A stretch of DNA of 48,512 nucleotides from Candidatus Methylomirabilota bacterium (GTDB lineage: Bacteria; Methylomirabilota; Methylomirabilia; Rokubacteriales; CSP1-6): assembly GCA_035936835.1 (NCBI GenBank), contig DASYVT010000183.1:1-48512 (forward strand), in the 5' to 3' direction. Below the pieces are notes generated by a model that worked only from the letters and a program-made list of their open reading frames with translations, did no database searches and had not been told where the DNA came from. Positions within the stretch are counted from its first letter, which is position 1. The number at the start of each line of letters is the position of its first letter. The translations under genes and the position numbers were made by a program. This document shows positions 33,198 to 42,019 of this stretch, one piece after another.

Positions 33198-33763
33198 TGG
33201 ACCGCGACCGCGCCTGGATCCTGCTGACGGAGTTCACCCAGTCCGACAGCCTCCGCAAGCACGCGCTGGCCGTCGAGGCCGCCATGCGCGCGTACGCGGC
33301 GCGCTACGGCCAGGACCCTGAGACGTGGGGCCCGGCCGGCATGCTCCACGACTTCGACTACGAGATGCATCCAATCGCGCCACAGCATCCCATGAAGGGC
33401 GCCGAGATCCTGCTGGCGCGAGGCGTGCCGGCCGGCATCGTCCACGCGGTCCTCGCCCACGCCGACTACTCGGGCTACCCGCGGGTCTCCCTTCTCGACC
33501 ACGGGTTGTACGCCTGCGACGAGCTCTCGGGCTTCATCACCGCCTGCGCTCTGGTACGTCCCTGGCGCGCCATCGCGGGGCTCGAGCCGGGCTCGGTCAA
33601 GAAGAAGCTCAAGGACAAGGGCTTCGCGCGCACCGTCAACCGCCAGGACGTCTACCGCGGCGCCGAGGAGCTCGGCGTGGACCTCGATGACCATGTCGGT
33701 TTCGTCATCGGCGCGCTCACCGCCGTCGCTCCCAGCATCGGCCTCGCAGGCTCCGCCCCGTAG
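33197..33763 (+). CDS. HD-domain protein, putative metal-dependent phosphohydrolase
   Basis: The 188-residue protein has the HD pattern: KHALAVEAAMRAYA (first His near residue 22), then GPAGMLHDFDYEMHP with the His-Asp pair near residues 51-52. Further conserved His (HPMKGAEIL) and HADYSGYP follow. HD hydrolases act on nucleotides or phosphorylated signals; this subgroup is short and uncharacterised. It overlaps the HTH gene by one base and precedes DNA polymerase IV by 7 bases. Confidence 0.85.
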   Translation: MDRDRAWILLTEFTQSDSLRKHALAVEAAMRAYAARYGQDPETWGPAGMLHDFDYEMHPIAPQHPMKGAEILLARGVPAGIVHAVLAHADYSGYPRVSLLDHGLYACDELSGFITACALVRPWRAIAGLEPGSVKKKLKDKGFARTVNRQDVYRGAEELGVDLDDHVGFVIGALTAVAPSIGLAGSAP

Positions 33764-33770
33764 CCCTGCC

Positions 33771-35003
33771 GTGGGCCAGGGCGCCGCGGCCCGCACGATC
33801 ATCCATGTCGACATGGACGCGTTCTACGCGTCCGTCGAGCAGCGCGACCGGCCCGAGACCCGCGGCCGCCCCGTCATCGTCGGCGCCGACCCCCGGGGCC
33901 GCGGTGTGGTGTCCGCTGCCTCCTACGAGGCCCGCCGCTTCGGCGTCCACTCCGCCATGCCCATCGGTCGCGCCTTCCGCCTCTGTCCCGAGGGCGTCTT
34001 TCTCCCGGTGGACATGGACACCTACGCGGGCGTCTCGCGCGAGATCATGGCCGTCCTCGCCGGTTTCACGCCGCTCGTCGAGCCGCTGTCGATCGACGAG
34101 GCCTTCCTCGACGTGACCGCGAGCCGCGCGCTCCACGGCGACGGCGCGGCCATCGCGGGCGCGATCAAGGCGCAGATCAGGGCGAGCGTGAGCCTCCCGG
34201 CCTCCGTGGGCGTGGCCTCGAACAAGTTCGTCGCCAAGGTCGCCTCGGATCTGCGCAAGCCCGACGGGCTCGTCATCGTCGACCCCGGCGGCGAGGCCGC
34301 GTTCTTGGCAAAGCTGCCGATCTCCCGGCTCTGGGGCGTGGGCAGGGTCACCGGCGGGGAGCTCGAGAGCATGGGCATCCGGACGATCGGCCAGCTTGCG
34401 CTGACGCCTGCCGCCAACCTTCTGGCTCGCTTTGGCAAGCACGGATCCGATCTCCTGGCGCTGGCCCGGGGCCTCGACGACCGCGCCGTCGAGCCCGGCG
34501 CCGCGCCGAAGTCGATGGGCGCCGAGGAGACCTTCGAGCGCGACACGCGCGACGTGGAGCTCCTGCGGGCGACCCTGCGCGGGCAGAGCGAGCGGGTCGC
34601 GCGCGAGCTCCGGGCCGACGGTTATGCCGGCCGGACGGTGACGCTCAAGCTCCGCTTCGCGGATTTCTCCACCATCACCCGAGCGCACACCGACGATCCG
34701 ACACAAGACGGTCTCGCCATCTTCTCCCGGGTCCAGTCGCTTTTCGATCGCGTGAGATTGGGTCAGGCCGTACGGCTCATCGGTCTCTCCGTCTCGGGGC
34801 TCGGGCCCGCGGGCGAGGGGCAGCTTTCGCTCCTGGCGCCTGACACCGTGCGCCGGGAACGCCTCGCTCGAGCGGTGGACCGTCTCACTGCCCGTTTCGG
34901 CGAGGAGGCCGTGCGTCCCGCGAGCGTCGTTCCAAAGATGCTCCCGGCGGGGCGGAAAGGCGGCACGCCTCGGGCGACGTCGCCGAAAACGACCTTCGAA
35001 TGA
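33771..35003 (+). CDS. dinB: DNA polymerase IV (Y family)
   Basis: This 410-residue translesion polymerase has IIHVDMDAFYASVEQRDRP (first catalytic Asp), SAASYEARRFGVHSAMP, PLSIDEAFLDV (catalytic Asp-Glu), PASVGVASNKFVAKVASDLRKPDG, and the little-finger domain with TVTLKLRFADF. No C-terminal beta-clamp motif is obvious. The start is uncertain: GTG 33771 is 7 bases after the HD stop and leaves a family-like N-terminus, while an open frame upstream overlaps the HD gene. Confidence 0.92.
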   Translation: MGQGAAARTIIHVDMDAFYASVEQRDRPETRGRPVIVGADPRGRGVVSAASYEARRFGVHSAMPIGRAFRLCPEGVFLPVDMDTYAGVSREIMAVLAGFTPLVEPLSIDEAFLDVTASRALHGDGAAIAGAIKAQIRASVSLPASVGVASNKFVAKVASDLRKPDGLVIVDPGGEAAFLAKLPISRLWGVGRVTGGELESMGIRTIGQLALTPAANLLARFGKHGSDLLALARGLDDRAVEPGAAPKSMGAEETFERDTRDVELLRATLRGQSERVARELRADGYAGRTVTLKLRFADFSTITRAHTDDPTQDGLAIFSRVQSLFDRVRLGQAVRLIGLSVSGLGPAGEGQLSLLAPDTVRRERLARAVDRLTARFGEEAVRPASVVPKMLPAGRKGGTPRATSPKTTFE

Positions 35004-35021
35004 GCGCCGGGGGCATCCGGA

Positions 35022-35050
35022 TTGCCTTCCGGGGCCGCTTCGGCTAGACT
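35022..35050 (+). promoter_or_regulatory. Promoter of the ferritin-like/carboxylase operon
   Basis: TTGCCT (35022-35027), a 17-base spacer and TAGACT (35045-35050) form a clear promoter just before a TetR-type palindrome. Confidence 0.65.
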
Positions 35051-35051
35051 C

Positions 35052-35069
35052 ACTGAACAACGGTTCAGT
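35052..35069. promoter_or_regulatory. TetR-type operator
   Basis: ACTGAAC, the spacer AACG and GTTCAGT form a perfect 7+4+7 palindrome placed at the transcription start just after the -10 box. TetR-family sites often look like this (for example CTGAAC-N4-GTTCAG). A bound repressor would block the operon. No TetR gene lies in the window. Confidence 0.65.
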
Positions 35070-35086
35070 CAGGGCACGGAGGCCGA

Positions 35087-35842
35087 ATGGAACGTCAGAT
35101 CGCGTATGACAAGCTGGCCCGCGAGGACCGCTTCGTCCGGATGCGGGCCCGGGAGGTCGCGGAGAGCAAGGTTTCCCAGGGGCTCGCGCCCTTCCCCGAG
35201 CTGACGAGCCGCGAGTCCATCAAGGAGCGCGCGCACGGCATCATGGTCGGGGAGATGCAGGCCATGGAGGGCGCCGGCCGCAGCGTCTACGACTTCCCCG
35301 ACGCGCCGTGGGAGTTCACCATGGACATGGCGCGCCAGGTCTGGGACGAGTCCCGCCACGTTGAGATCTACATCCGCCTCCTCGAGCACCTCGGCGGTTA
35401 CATCGGCGAGTACCCGGAGACGACCATCCTCTGGCGCTGCGCCTGCGCCGAGGACGCGGCCGCGCGCGTGGCCGGCGTCAACCGGGGCCTCGAGGGCCTG
35501 GCCTGCGACGTCTTCAACCAGCTGGTCTACATCGGCCGGAAAATGGGGGACCCCATCCTGGAGCGCGCCGTGGACTTCGTGCTGGCCGACGAGATCACCC
35601 ACGTGCGGATGGGCTCGAAGTGGCTGACGAAGCTGACGGAGGGCGACCCGGAGCGCCGTCGCAAGGCGATCGAGTTCCAGGAGACCATCGACGAGCGCTT
35701 CAACCTCGGCGGCGCCAGGCGGCTGGGTGACCACGAGGTAGTGCCCATCTCGATCGCGATCGAGGCCCGGAAGCTCGCGGGCTTCACCGACGAGGAGATC
35801 GAGCGCCTGATCAAGACGACCCAGCGCTCCCAGGTCTACTGA
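35087..35842 (+). CDS. Ferritin-like protein, DUF455 type
   Basis: The 251-residue all-alpha protein has ferritin-like helical motifs. They are MVGEMQAMEGAGR, DESRHVEIY (ExxH pattern near residue 88), EDAAARVAGVNRGLEG, and ADEITHVRMGSKWL (second ExxH near residue 168). The set of carboxylates and His could bind a diiron site. The reaction is unknown. It follows the promoter and TetR operator, with CGGAGG 6 bases before the ATG. Another ferritin-like gene follows, and biotin carboxylase comes next. Confidence 0.82.
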   Translation: MERQIAYDKLAREDRFVRMRAREVAESKVSQGLAPFPELTSRESIKERAHGIMVGEMQAMEGAGRSVYDFPDAPWEFTMDMARQVWDESRHVEIYIRLLEHLGGYIGEYPETTILWRCACAEDAAARVAGVNRGLEGLACDVFNQLVYIGRKMGDPILERAVDFVLADEITHVRMGSKWLTKLTEGDPERRRKAIEFQETIDERFNLGGARRLGDHEVVPISIAIEARKLAGFTDEEIERLIKTTQRSQVY

Positions 35843-35879
35843 TCCCCCAGGGCACTGATCCCCCACAGCGCTGATCCCA
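35838..35879 (+). repeat. 16-bp tandem repeat between the two ferritin-like genes
   Basis: Three units spaced 16 bases apart begin at 35838, 35854 and 35870, each built on CTGATCCC. The first contains the stop of the upstream gene and the third runs into the next ATG. No Shine-Dalgarno is present. Confidence 0.6.
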
Positions 35880-36851
35880 ATGCAGATCCTCGAAGGGCAC
35901 TTCTCGGCGGACGACTCCGCCCGCCTCTGCCGCAACTACCGCTACGCCGCCGAGCGCATGACGCGCATCATGGCCGGTTGGATCGCGCTCACGCCTGAGC
36001 TTTCGGCGAAGCTCCTGCTCGGCCGCCACGTCTGGGACAACGCCCAGCACACGGATGACTGGGGCAGGCGGTTGCCGGAGCTGCGCGCTCACGCCCAGGA
36101 ATCCGAGCCGGCCAACGACGCCTTCGTCGCGTTCATGGATGCCATCGAGGCGCCCGAGGCGCCGGGCGAGACCGCCCTACGCCTGGCCGGCGTCTACCGC
36201 GTGCTCAAGCCGCACCTGCTCGCCGTCTACGTGAGGCACCTCGAGAGCGCCAACCCGATCTACGAGCCGCCCACGTGCAGGATTCTCGCCCGCTGCATCG
36301 AAGACGAGCGGCGCCACATCGGGGCCGGCGAGACCATCCTCCGCCATCTCGCCGCGGCCTCCGACGGGCAGGCGCGCGTGGCGGCCTGGCAGGCGAAGCT
36401 TGCGGGGATGCTCGAGGCCGCCCGTGGCGTGACGGGGCAGGGGGTGCCTCCGACCGCGGGCGCGCACGCGAGCGCGACTCCGCCCATATCGGACGACGCG
36501 AGCGAGTTCATCCGTCTCGAGCACGCCGGTGAGAAGTGGTCCATCCCGGAGGACCTCGAGACGGGGCTTCGCGCATTCGGCGACGCTCTCGTCGTTGGTG
36601 ACGGCGTGGGGCTCGGCCGGTTCCTCGACGCCGCGCCCGACGCGGCGCTGTTGCTGGCCCTCAAGGATGTCCGTCTCGCGCGGTACCGCTTGGCCGCCTT
36701 CGCGAAGTTGGGCCGCCACCGCATCGTGAAGTATCGGCTCGAGGGCGCGCGCGGCACCGTCACGCTCAACGCCCGCTGGGAGCAGGGCGAGAGCGGATGG
36801 CGGGTCGGCGCCCTCGATCTGGTCAAGATCGAGCAGTCCCAGCCCGCCTGA
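35880..36851 (+). CDS. Two-domain protein: ferritin-like N-terminus and NTF2-like C-terminus
   Basis: The 323-residue protein has helical ferritin-like features in residues 1-180 (WDNAQHTDDWG near residue 51, ECIEDERRHIGAGET-like segment near residue 142). After a Ala/Pro linker of about 30 residues comes a C-terminal alpha/beta domain (EDLETGLRAFGDALVVGDGVGLGRFLD, ARWEQGESGWRVGALDLVKIEQ) that looks NTF2/SnoaL-like. I do not recognise a named family for the fusion. It is cotranscribed with the DUF455-type gene, which suggests a shared, unknown oxidative or storage role linked to the carboxylase genes. Confidence 0.68.
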   Translation: MQILEGHFSADDSARLCRNYRYAAERMTRIMAGWIALTPELSAKLLLGRHVWDNAQHTDDWGRRLPELRAHAQESEPANDAFVAFMDAIEAPEAPGETALRLAGVYRVLKPHLLAVYVRHLESANPIYEPPTCRILARCIEDERRHIGAGETILRHLAAASDGQARVAAWQAKLAGMLEAARGVTGQGVPPTAGAHASATPPISDDASEFIRLEHAGEKWSIPEDLETGLRAFGDALVVGDGVGLGRFLDAAPDAALLLALKDVRLARYRLAAFAKLGRHRIVKYRLEGARGTVTLNARWEQGESGWRVGALDLVKIEQSQPA

Positions 36852-36853
36852 GC

Positions 36854-38197
36854 GTGTTCGAGAGCGTCCTCGTCGCCAACCGCGGGGAGATCGCCCGCCG
36901 CATCTTCCGCGCCTGTCGGGCCCTCGGTATCCGCACGATCGCCGTCTACTCCGAGGCCGACGCCGACTGGCCTCACGCGCGCGAAGCCGACGAAGCCGTC
37001 CTGCTCGGCCCGGCGTCCGCCCGGGAGAGCTATCTCAGCGTCGAGCGCGTGCTCGAGGCCGCGCGCCGGACAGGCGCCCGGGCGATCCACCCCGGCTACG
37101 GCTTCCTCTCCGAGAACTGGCGCTTCGCCAAGGCGTGCGAGGAGGCGGGGCTCGTCTTCGTCGGGCCTCCATGGCGCGTGATCCAGCAGATGGGCGACAA
37201 GGTCGGCGCGAGGCGCGAGATGCTCCGGGCTGGCGTGCCGGTCGTGCCCGGCAGCGAAGGACCTGTCGCCTCGCTCGACCTGGCCAGGCAGACTGCGGGG
37301 GAGATCGGCTACCCGGTGATGCTGAAAGCCGCGGCGGGCGGCGGCGGTATCGGCATGGTCAAGGTCGGAGACGAATCGGCGCTCGCGCAGGCATACGCAA
37401 CGGCCGAGCGCCGCGCGCAGGCGGCTTTCGGCTCGGCCGCGCTCTTCGTGGAGCGCTATCTCGCCGAGCCGCGCCACGTCGAGGTCCAGGTCTTCGGCGA
37501 CGGCAGCGGGCAGGTGGTGCACCTGCACGAGAGGGAGTGCTCGATCCAGCGGCGCCACCAAAAGCTCATCGAGGAGAGCCCGGCGCCGCGCCTGCCGCAG
37601 GGCCTCAAGGAGCGCCTGACGGTGGCGGCCGTCAAGGGCGCCAGGTCCGTCGGCTACGTCAACGCCGGGACCATGGAGTTCATCGTCCAGGACGAGGAGT
37701 TCTACTTCCTGGAGATGAACACGCGCCTTCAGGTCGAGCACCCGGTGACGGAAGAGGTGACGGGGCTCGACCTCGTCCAGGCTCAGTTAAAGGTGGCGTC
37801 CGGGGAGGCCTTGCCCTGGCGCCAGGAGGAGATCGTCCAGCGCGGCGCCGCCATCGAGTGCCGCATCTACGCCGAGGATCCAGCCAAGAACTTCATGCCC
37901 TCGCCGGGGACCATTACACGGTGGAGCCCGCCCCAAGGCCCCGGCATCCGCCTCGAAAGCGGGGTCGCCGAAGGCTGCCAGGTTTCGGTACACTACGACC
38001 CGCTGCTGGCCAAACTGGTGGCCGCGGGCGCGACGCGCGAGGAAGCGATCGCCCGCATGGAGGCGGCGTTGACGGCCTTCGTCGTGGAGGGGCCCAAGAC
38101 CGCCATTCCGTTCCACCTGCGCGTGATGCGGAGCGCGGTGTTCCGCGAGGGGCGCACCCATACCCAGATGGTCGAACAAGGAGCGTTCAATGGCTGA
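36854..38197 (+). CDS. accC: Biotin carboxylase subunit of an acyl-CoA carboxylase
   Basis: The 447-residue ATP-grasp enzyme carboxylates biotin. Motifs are FESVLVANRGEIARRIFRACR, HPGYGFLSEN, KAAAGGGGIGM, EVQVFGD, HERECSIQRRHQKLIEESPAP and FLEMNTRLQVEHPVTE. The length is that of AccC, without fused carrier. The start is GTG at 36854, 2 bases after the previous stop. The biotin carrier gene overlaps its end by 8 bases, and a carboxyltransferase gene follows after two DinB-type genes. Substrate (acetyl-, propionyl- or another acyl-CoA) is not determined. Confidence 0.93.
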   Translation: MFESVLVANRGEIARRIFRACRALGIRTIAVYSEADADWPHAREADEAVLLGPASARESYLSVERVLEAARRTGARAIHPGYGFLSENWRFAKACEEAGLVFVGPPWRVIQQMGDKVGARREMLRAGVPVVPGSEGPVASLDLARQTAGEIGYPVMLKAAAGGGGIGMVKVGDESALAQAYATAERRAQAAFGSAALFVERYLAEPRHVEVQVFGDGSGQVVHLHERECSIQRRHQKLIEESPAPRLPQGLKERLTVAAVKGARSVGYVNAGTMEFIVQDEEFYFLEMNTRLQVEHPVTEEVTGLDLVQAQLKVASGEALPWRQEEIVQRGAAIECRIYAEDPAKNFMPSPGTITRWSPPQGPGIRLESGVAEGCQVSVHYDPLLAKLVAAGATREEAIARMEAALTAFVVEGPKTAIPFHLRVMRSAVFREGRTHTQMVEQGAFNG

Positions 38198-38405
38198 AGA
38201 CGTCAAGGCGAACATCACGGGCGTGGTCTTCCAGATCACGAGCAAGGTCGGCGACTCGCTGGCCGCGGGCGACCCCGTGATCGTGCTGGAGTCCATGAAG
38301 ATGGAGATCCCGGTGGAGGCGCCGCGAGCCGGCAAGGTGAAGGAGATCAAGGTCGCCGAGGGGCAGACCGTGCAGGAAGGCGACACGGTCGCCGTCCTGG
38401 ACTAG
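38190..38405 (+). CDS. Biotin/lipoyl carrier protein (BCCP-like)
   Basis: This 71-residue protein is a stand-alone biotinyl domain: VKANITGVVFQITSKVGDSLAAGDPVIVLESMKMEIPVEAP, with the biotinylated lysine K37 in ESMKME and a mirrored C-terminal half ending VAVLD. It shuttles carboxybiotin between the AccC-like carboxylase and the carboxyltransferase. The ATG overlaps the end of accC. Confidence 0.92.
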   Translation: MAEDVKANITGVVFQITSKVGDSLAAGDPVIVLESMKMEIPVEAPRAGKVKEIKVAEGQTVQEGDTVAVLD

Positions 38406-38415
38406 GAGGCGGATC

Positions 38416-38931
38416 ATGGAGCTCGAGCTGGACCGTGAGCTGATTCGGGGCATCTGGGGCTATCACTGGTGGGGCAACCGCAAGCACTTTGACGAGGTGG
38501 CGGCGCTGGGCGAGGACACCGCCAGGAAGGAGGTCGGCAAGCAGTTCAGCTTTCCGACGCTCAAGGGTATGCTCGCCCACATCTACGGCGCCGACCGGAT
38601 CTGGTTCGAGCGCTGGAAGGGAAGCTCGCCGACCAGGCTCTACGGCGACGCCGATTTCGCGAGCTTGGCCGATCTCAGGAAGAGCTGGGACGCGCTCGAG
38701 GCCGAGCAGAAGGCCTTCATCACGGCCCTCGGCACGACAGACCTCAAGAGGACGCTGGACTACAAGGCGACGGACGGCAAGCCCTTCAGCCAGCCGCTCT
38801 GGCAGCTCCTCCAGCACGTGGTCAACCACGCGACCCATCACCGCAGCGAGGTCGCGACCATGGTGACCATGACCAAGGGCTCGCCCGCGTCGACCGACAT
38901 GGTGCTCTACTACCGTCGGCCGAAGCCCTGA
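38416..38931 (+). CDS. DinB/YfiT-fold putative metalloenzyme, copy 1
   Basis: The 171-residue protein reads ELIRGIWGYHWWGNRKHFDEV, FPTLKGMLAHIYGADRIWFERW and QHVVNHATHHRSEVATM. The histidines in HIYGAD and NHATHHRSE are the metal-site pattern of the DinB_2 four-helix fold. Related proteins are thiol transferases or hydrolases that use bacillithiol, mycothiol or other thiols, but the activity here is unknown. An AGGAGG precedes the ATG. A paralogue follows directly. Confidence 0.88.
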   Translation: MELELDRELIRGIWGYHWWGNRKHFDEVAALGEDTARKEVGKQFSFPTLKGMLAHIYGADRIWFERWKGSSPTRLYGDADFASLADLRKSWDALEAEQKAFITALGTTDLKRTLDYKATDGKPFSQPLWQLLQHVVNHATHHRSEVATMVTMTKGSPASTDMVLYYRRPKP

Positions 38932-38945
38932 GTCGGACCGACACC

Positions 38946-39449
38946 ATGGAGATGGAGCTGATCCGCGGCCTGTACGGCTACCATCGTTGGGCGAACCGCC
39001 GGCTCTTCGATGTGGCTGTGGGTCTCGGTGCGGAGGCGGCGGCGCGGGACATGGGGACGCATTGGAGCTTTCCGACCCTGACTCGCATGTTCGGGCATAT
39101 TTACGGCGCCGACTCGCTCTGGCTCCAGCGATTCAAGGGAGTCTCGCCGACCAATCTACCCGGCGGTCAGTTTGCGACGCTCGACGCCCTCCGGCCGGCC
39201 TGGGATGCGCTCGAGGAGGAGCAGCGGGGCTACGTCGACGGGCTCACGGATGCCGACCTGGGGCAGGTGGTGAGCTTCAAGAACACCCAGGGCATCGAGG
39301 GACATGTCGCGCTCGGGCCGCTTCTCCAGCACGTGGTCAACCACGCGACACACCATCGCAGCGAGGCCGCCACCATTATCACCCTCATCAGCGGCTCTCC
39401 GCCAGATACCGGCATCGCCACGTATCGGGCGACGGTGGTAAGGGGCTGA
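38946..39449 (+). CDS. DinB/YfiT-fold putative metalloenzyme, copy 2
   Basis: The 167-residue protein is a tandem paralogue of the previous gene, with the same layout: ELIRGLYGYHRWANRRLFDV, FPTLTRMFGHIYGADSLWLQRFKG and QHVVNHATHHRSEAATI. Divergence between the copies shows an old duplication. It lies 14 bases after copy 1 and one base before the carboxyltransferase ATG, so it is part of the same transcript as the carboxylase subunits. Confidence 0.88.
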   Translation: MEMELIRGLYGYHRWANRRLFDVAVGLGAEAAARDMGTHWSFPTLTRMFGHIYGADSLWLQRFKGVSPTNLPGGQFATLDALRPAWDALEEEQRGYVDGLTDADLGQVVSFKNTQGIEGHVALGPLLQHVVNHATHHRSEAATIITLISGSPPDTGIATYRATVVRG

Positions 39450-39450
39450 C

Positions 39451-41002
39451 ATGGGCATGAAGGATCTGGTCGAAGACCTCAAGGCGCGGCGTCAGCGCGC
39501 GCTCGCCATGGGCGGGGTAGAAGCGATCGCCAAGCAGCACCTCGAGGGCAAGCTGACGGTCCGCGAGCGGATCGACCGGCTCTTCGACGCGGGCTCCTTC
39601 TATGAGATCGGCCTCCTCGCGACCCACGCCAACATCTCGCCCGCCATGAAGGGCAAGGAGACGCCGGCCGACGGCGTCGTGACGGGCTTCGGCAAGATCC
39701 AACGGCCGGCCGGCTTCGCTGATCGCCTACGACTTCACGGTGATGGCGGGCTCCATGGGGCGCACGGCCGAAGTCAAGTGCAACCGCGCGCGAGAGATCG
39801 CGCTCTCCAAGCGCATGCCGATGATCTGGCTCATCGACTCGGCGGGCGCTCGCATCCAGGAGGCCATCGGCTCCACCTTCGCCCAGTCGGGGTTCCTCTT
39901 CCGCGAGCAGTCCATCATGTCAGGCGTCGTGCCGATGGTCTCGGCCATGATGGGCCCGGGCGCGGCGGGCACGGCCTATATCCCGGCGCTGTCAGACTTC
40001 GTGCCCATGGTCAAGGGCACGAGTCACATGGCCCTGGGCGGCCCGCCGCTCGTCAAGGCTATCGTCGGCGAGGACATCACCGCGGAGGAGCTGGGCGGCT
40101 CCAAGGTCCACACGGAGATTTCCGGCGTGGCCGATCTCGAAGTGGCCGACGACGCCGCGTGCATCGACGCGATCAAGGAGTACCTGTCCTACTTCCCGGG
40201 GTCCAACCTCGAGCAGCCGCCGATCCTGCCGAGCGACGACCCCGCCGACAGGATGGACGAGGCGCTACTCTCCATCGTGCCTGACAGCGCACGCCGGGCC
40301 TATGACATGAAGAAGGTCATCGCGGCCATCGTGGACCGCGGGCGCTTCTTCGAGATCAAGCCGGGCTGGGCGAAGAACCTGATCACCTGCTTCGCCCGCC
40401 TGGGCGGCCGCTCCGTCGGCATCGTCGCCAACCAGCCCATGGTGCTGGGCGGGGCGCTGGACGTGGACTCGGCCGACAAGGCCGCGCGCTTCATCATGCT
40501 CTGCGACGCCTTCCACATCCCCCTGGTGTTCCTCCAGGACGTCCCGGGTTTCATGGTCGGCTCCAAGGTCGAGAAGCAGGGGATCATCCGCCACGGCGCC
40601 AAGATGCTCTACGCCGTCAGCGAGGCGACGGTGCCGAAGGTCACGGTGGTGGTGCGCAAGGCGTACGGCGCGGGCTACTTCGTCATGTGCGGTAAGGCCT
40701 ACGAGCCCGACCTGATCGTCGCGTGGCCTACTGCGGAGATCTCAGTGATGGGCCCCGAGGGCGGCACCAACATCATCTTCCGCAAGGAGATCGCCGCCGC
40801 CGCCAACCCCGACGAAGAGCGCGCGAGCCGGGTCGAGGAGTTCCGCAAGCTCATCAACCCCTATATCGCGGCCGGCGGCGCCTTCATCGACGACGTCATC
40901 GACCCGCGAGAGACCCGCCCCGTCCTGATCCGCGCCCTCGAAATGGCCGCCACCAAGAAGGTCGACCGGCCCTGGAAGAAGCATGGAGTGATGCCGGTAT
41001 AG
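39451..41002 (+). CDS. Acyl-CoA carboxylase carboxyltransferase subunit, with one-base frameshift
   Basis: The gene encodes a full biotin-dependent carboxyltransferase (PccB/MccB/AccD5 type, about 516 residues) only if one base is removed near 39699-39700. Before it, frame 1 reads MGMKDLVEDLKARRQRAL to GVVTGFGKI; after it, another frame continues NGRPASLIAYDFTVMAGSMGR. The doubled C in ATCCAACGG is the simplest extra base. Downstream motifs are intact: MIWLIDSAGARIQEA, GPGAAGTAYIPALSDF, QDVPGFMVGSKVEKQG and YGAGYFVMCGKAYEPD. It would transfer carboxyl from the biotin carrier to an acyl-CoA. Sequencing error and true inactivation both remain possible. Confidence 0.88.
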
Positions 41003-41012
41003 CCCGCCCGCG

Positions 41013-41852
41013 CTACTTCTTGATGAGCTTGGCCCACTGGTCGAGGAGCGGCAGCACCCCTTCGCGCCCCTCGGGCGGGAGCCTGAGGATGGCCCGCGTG
41101 ATGCCGGCAGTCGCGTAGGACTCGAGCATTGCCTCGTCGGGCTTGGCGCCGAATACCGAGGTCGAGATGGTCTTCATGTCACGGCCGGCCTTGGCGGCGC
41201 GCGCCCGGAGGTCCTTGAGGGCCGGCATGATGACCTCGGCCGCGCGGCCGCGCGGGAACCAACCGTCGCAGAAGTCCACCACGCGCTGGAGCGTGTGGCT
41301 GCTCTCGCCGCCAAGAAGGACAGGCGGGTGCGGCCTTTGCGCGGGCTTCGGCCAGGACCAGACCTTGTCGAAGTTGACGTGCTGGCCGTGGAACTCCGCC
41401 TCGTCCTTGGTCCAGATCGCCTTCATCGCCCGCACCTGCTCCTCCAGGCGCTTGAATCGGGACGCGAAGACCGTGCCGTGGTTCTCCATCTCCTCCGCGT
41501 TCCAGCCGCCGCCGATGCCGAATTCGAAGCGCCCGCCCGAGAGCACGTCGAGGCTCGCGACCTCCTTGGCCGTGGTGATCGTGTCGCGCTCGATGATGAG
41601 ACAGATGCCGGTGCCGATCCGGATGCGCTTGGTCGCCGCCGCGGCGGCCATGAGCGACACGAACGGGTCGAAGGTGTGGGAGTACTCCTTGGGCAGCTGG
41701 CCGCCGCTTGGGAAGGGGGTGCGCCGGCTCACCGGGATGTGAGTGTGCTCGGGGACGAAGAGCGACTCGAAGCCGCGCGCCTCGGCCTCCCGGGCCAGCT
41801 CGTCGATGCGGATCGCGTAGTCGGTGGCGAACATGCAGACGCCGATGTGCAT
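41013..41852 (-). CDS. LLM-class flavin-dependent oxidoreductase, probably F420-dependent
   Basis: The 279-residue protein is a luciferase-like monooxygenase family TIM barrel: RIDELAREAEARGFESLFVPEHTHIP, LMAAAAATKRIRIGTGI, ASLDVLSGGRFEFGIGGGWN and PPVLLGGESSHTLQRVV. This style is typical of TIGR03619-type oxidoreductases predicted to use F420 or FMN. The substrate is unknown. The ATG at 41852 has AGGAGG 6 bases upstream and a promoter at 41894-41923. It converges with the carboxyltransferase gene, 10 bases apart. Confidence 0.9.
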   Translation of the reverse strand: MHIGVCMFATDYAIRIDELAREAEARGFESLFVPEHTHIPVSRRTPFPSGGQLPKEYSHTFDPFVSLMAAAAATKRIRIGTGICLIIERDTITTAKEVASLDVLSGGRFEFGIGGGWNAEEMENHGTVFASRFKRLEEQVRAMKAIWTKDEAEFHGQHVNFDKVWSWPKPAQRPHPPVLLGGESSHTLQRVVDFCDGWFPRGRAAEVIMPALKDLRARAAKAGRDMKTISTSVFGAKPDEAMLESYATAGITRAILRLPPEGREGVLPLLDQWAKLIKK

Positions 41853-41893
41853 GGAATCCTCCTGGATGGTCTGAGTGTACCGCGGTCGAGGGC

Positions 41894-41923
41894 AGTCTAG
41901 CGGCAGATGGAAGCAAAGTCCAA
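41894..41923 (-). promoter_or_regulatory. Promoter candidate of the LLM oxidoreductase gene
   Basis: On the minus strand TTGGAC (41923-41918), an 18-base spacer and TAGACT (41899-41894) precede the ATG at 41852 by about 41 bases. Confidence 0.45.
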
Positions 41924-42019
41924 TGCTCGGCAGACCAGTCTCCTGTTATTCTTGAAACGGGCTCGCGGCGACTGGCTGCGGCGAAGCCGAAGCTGCGCGC
42001 CGGGGGAGCGCACCACGCG

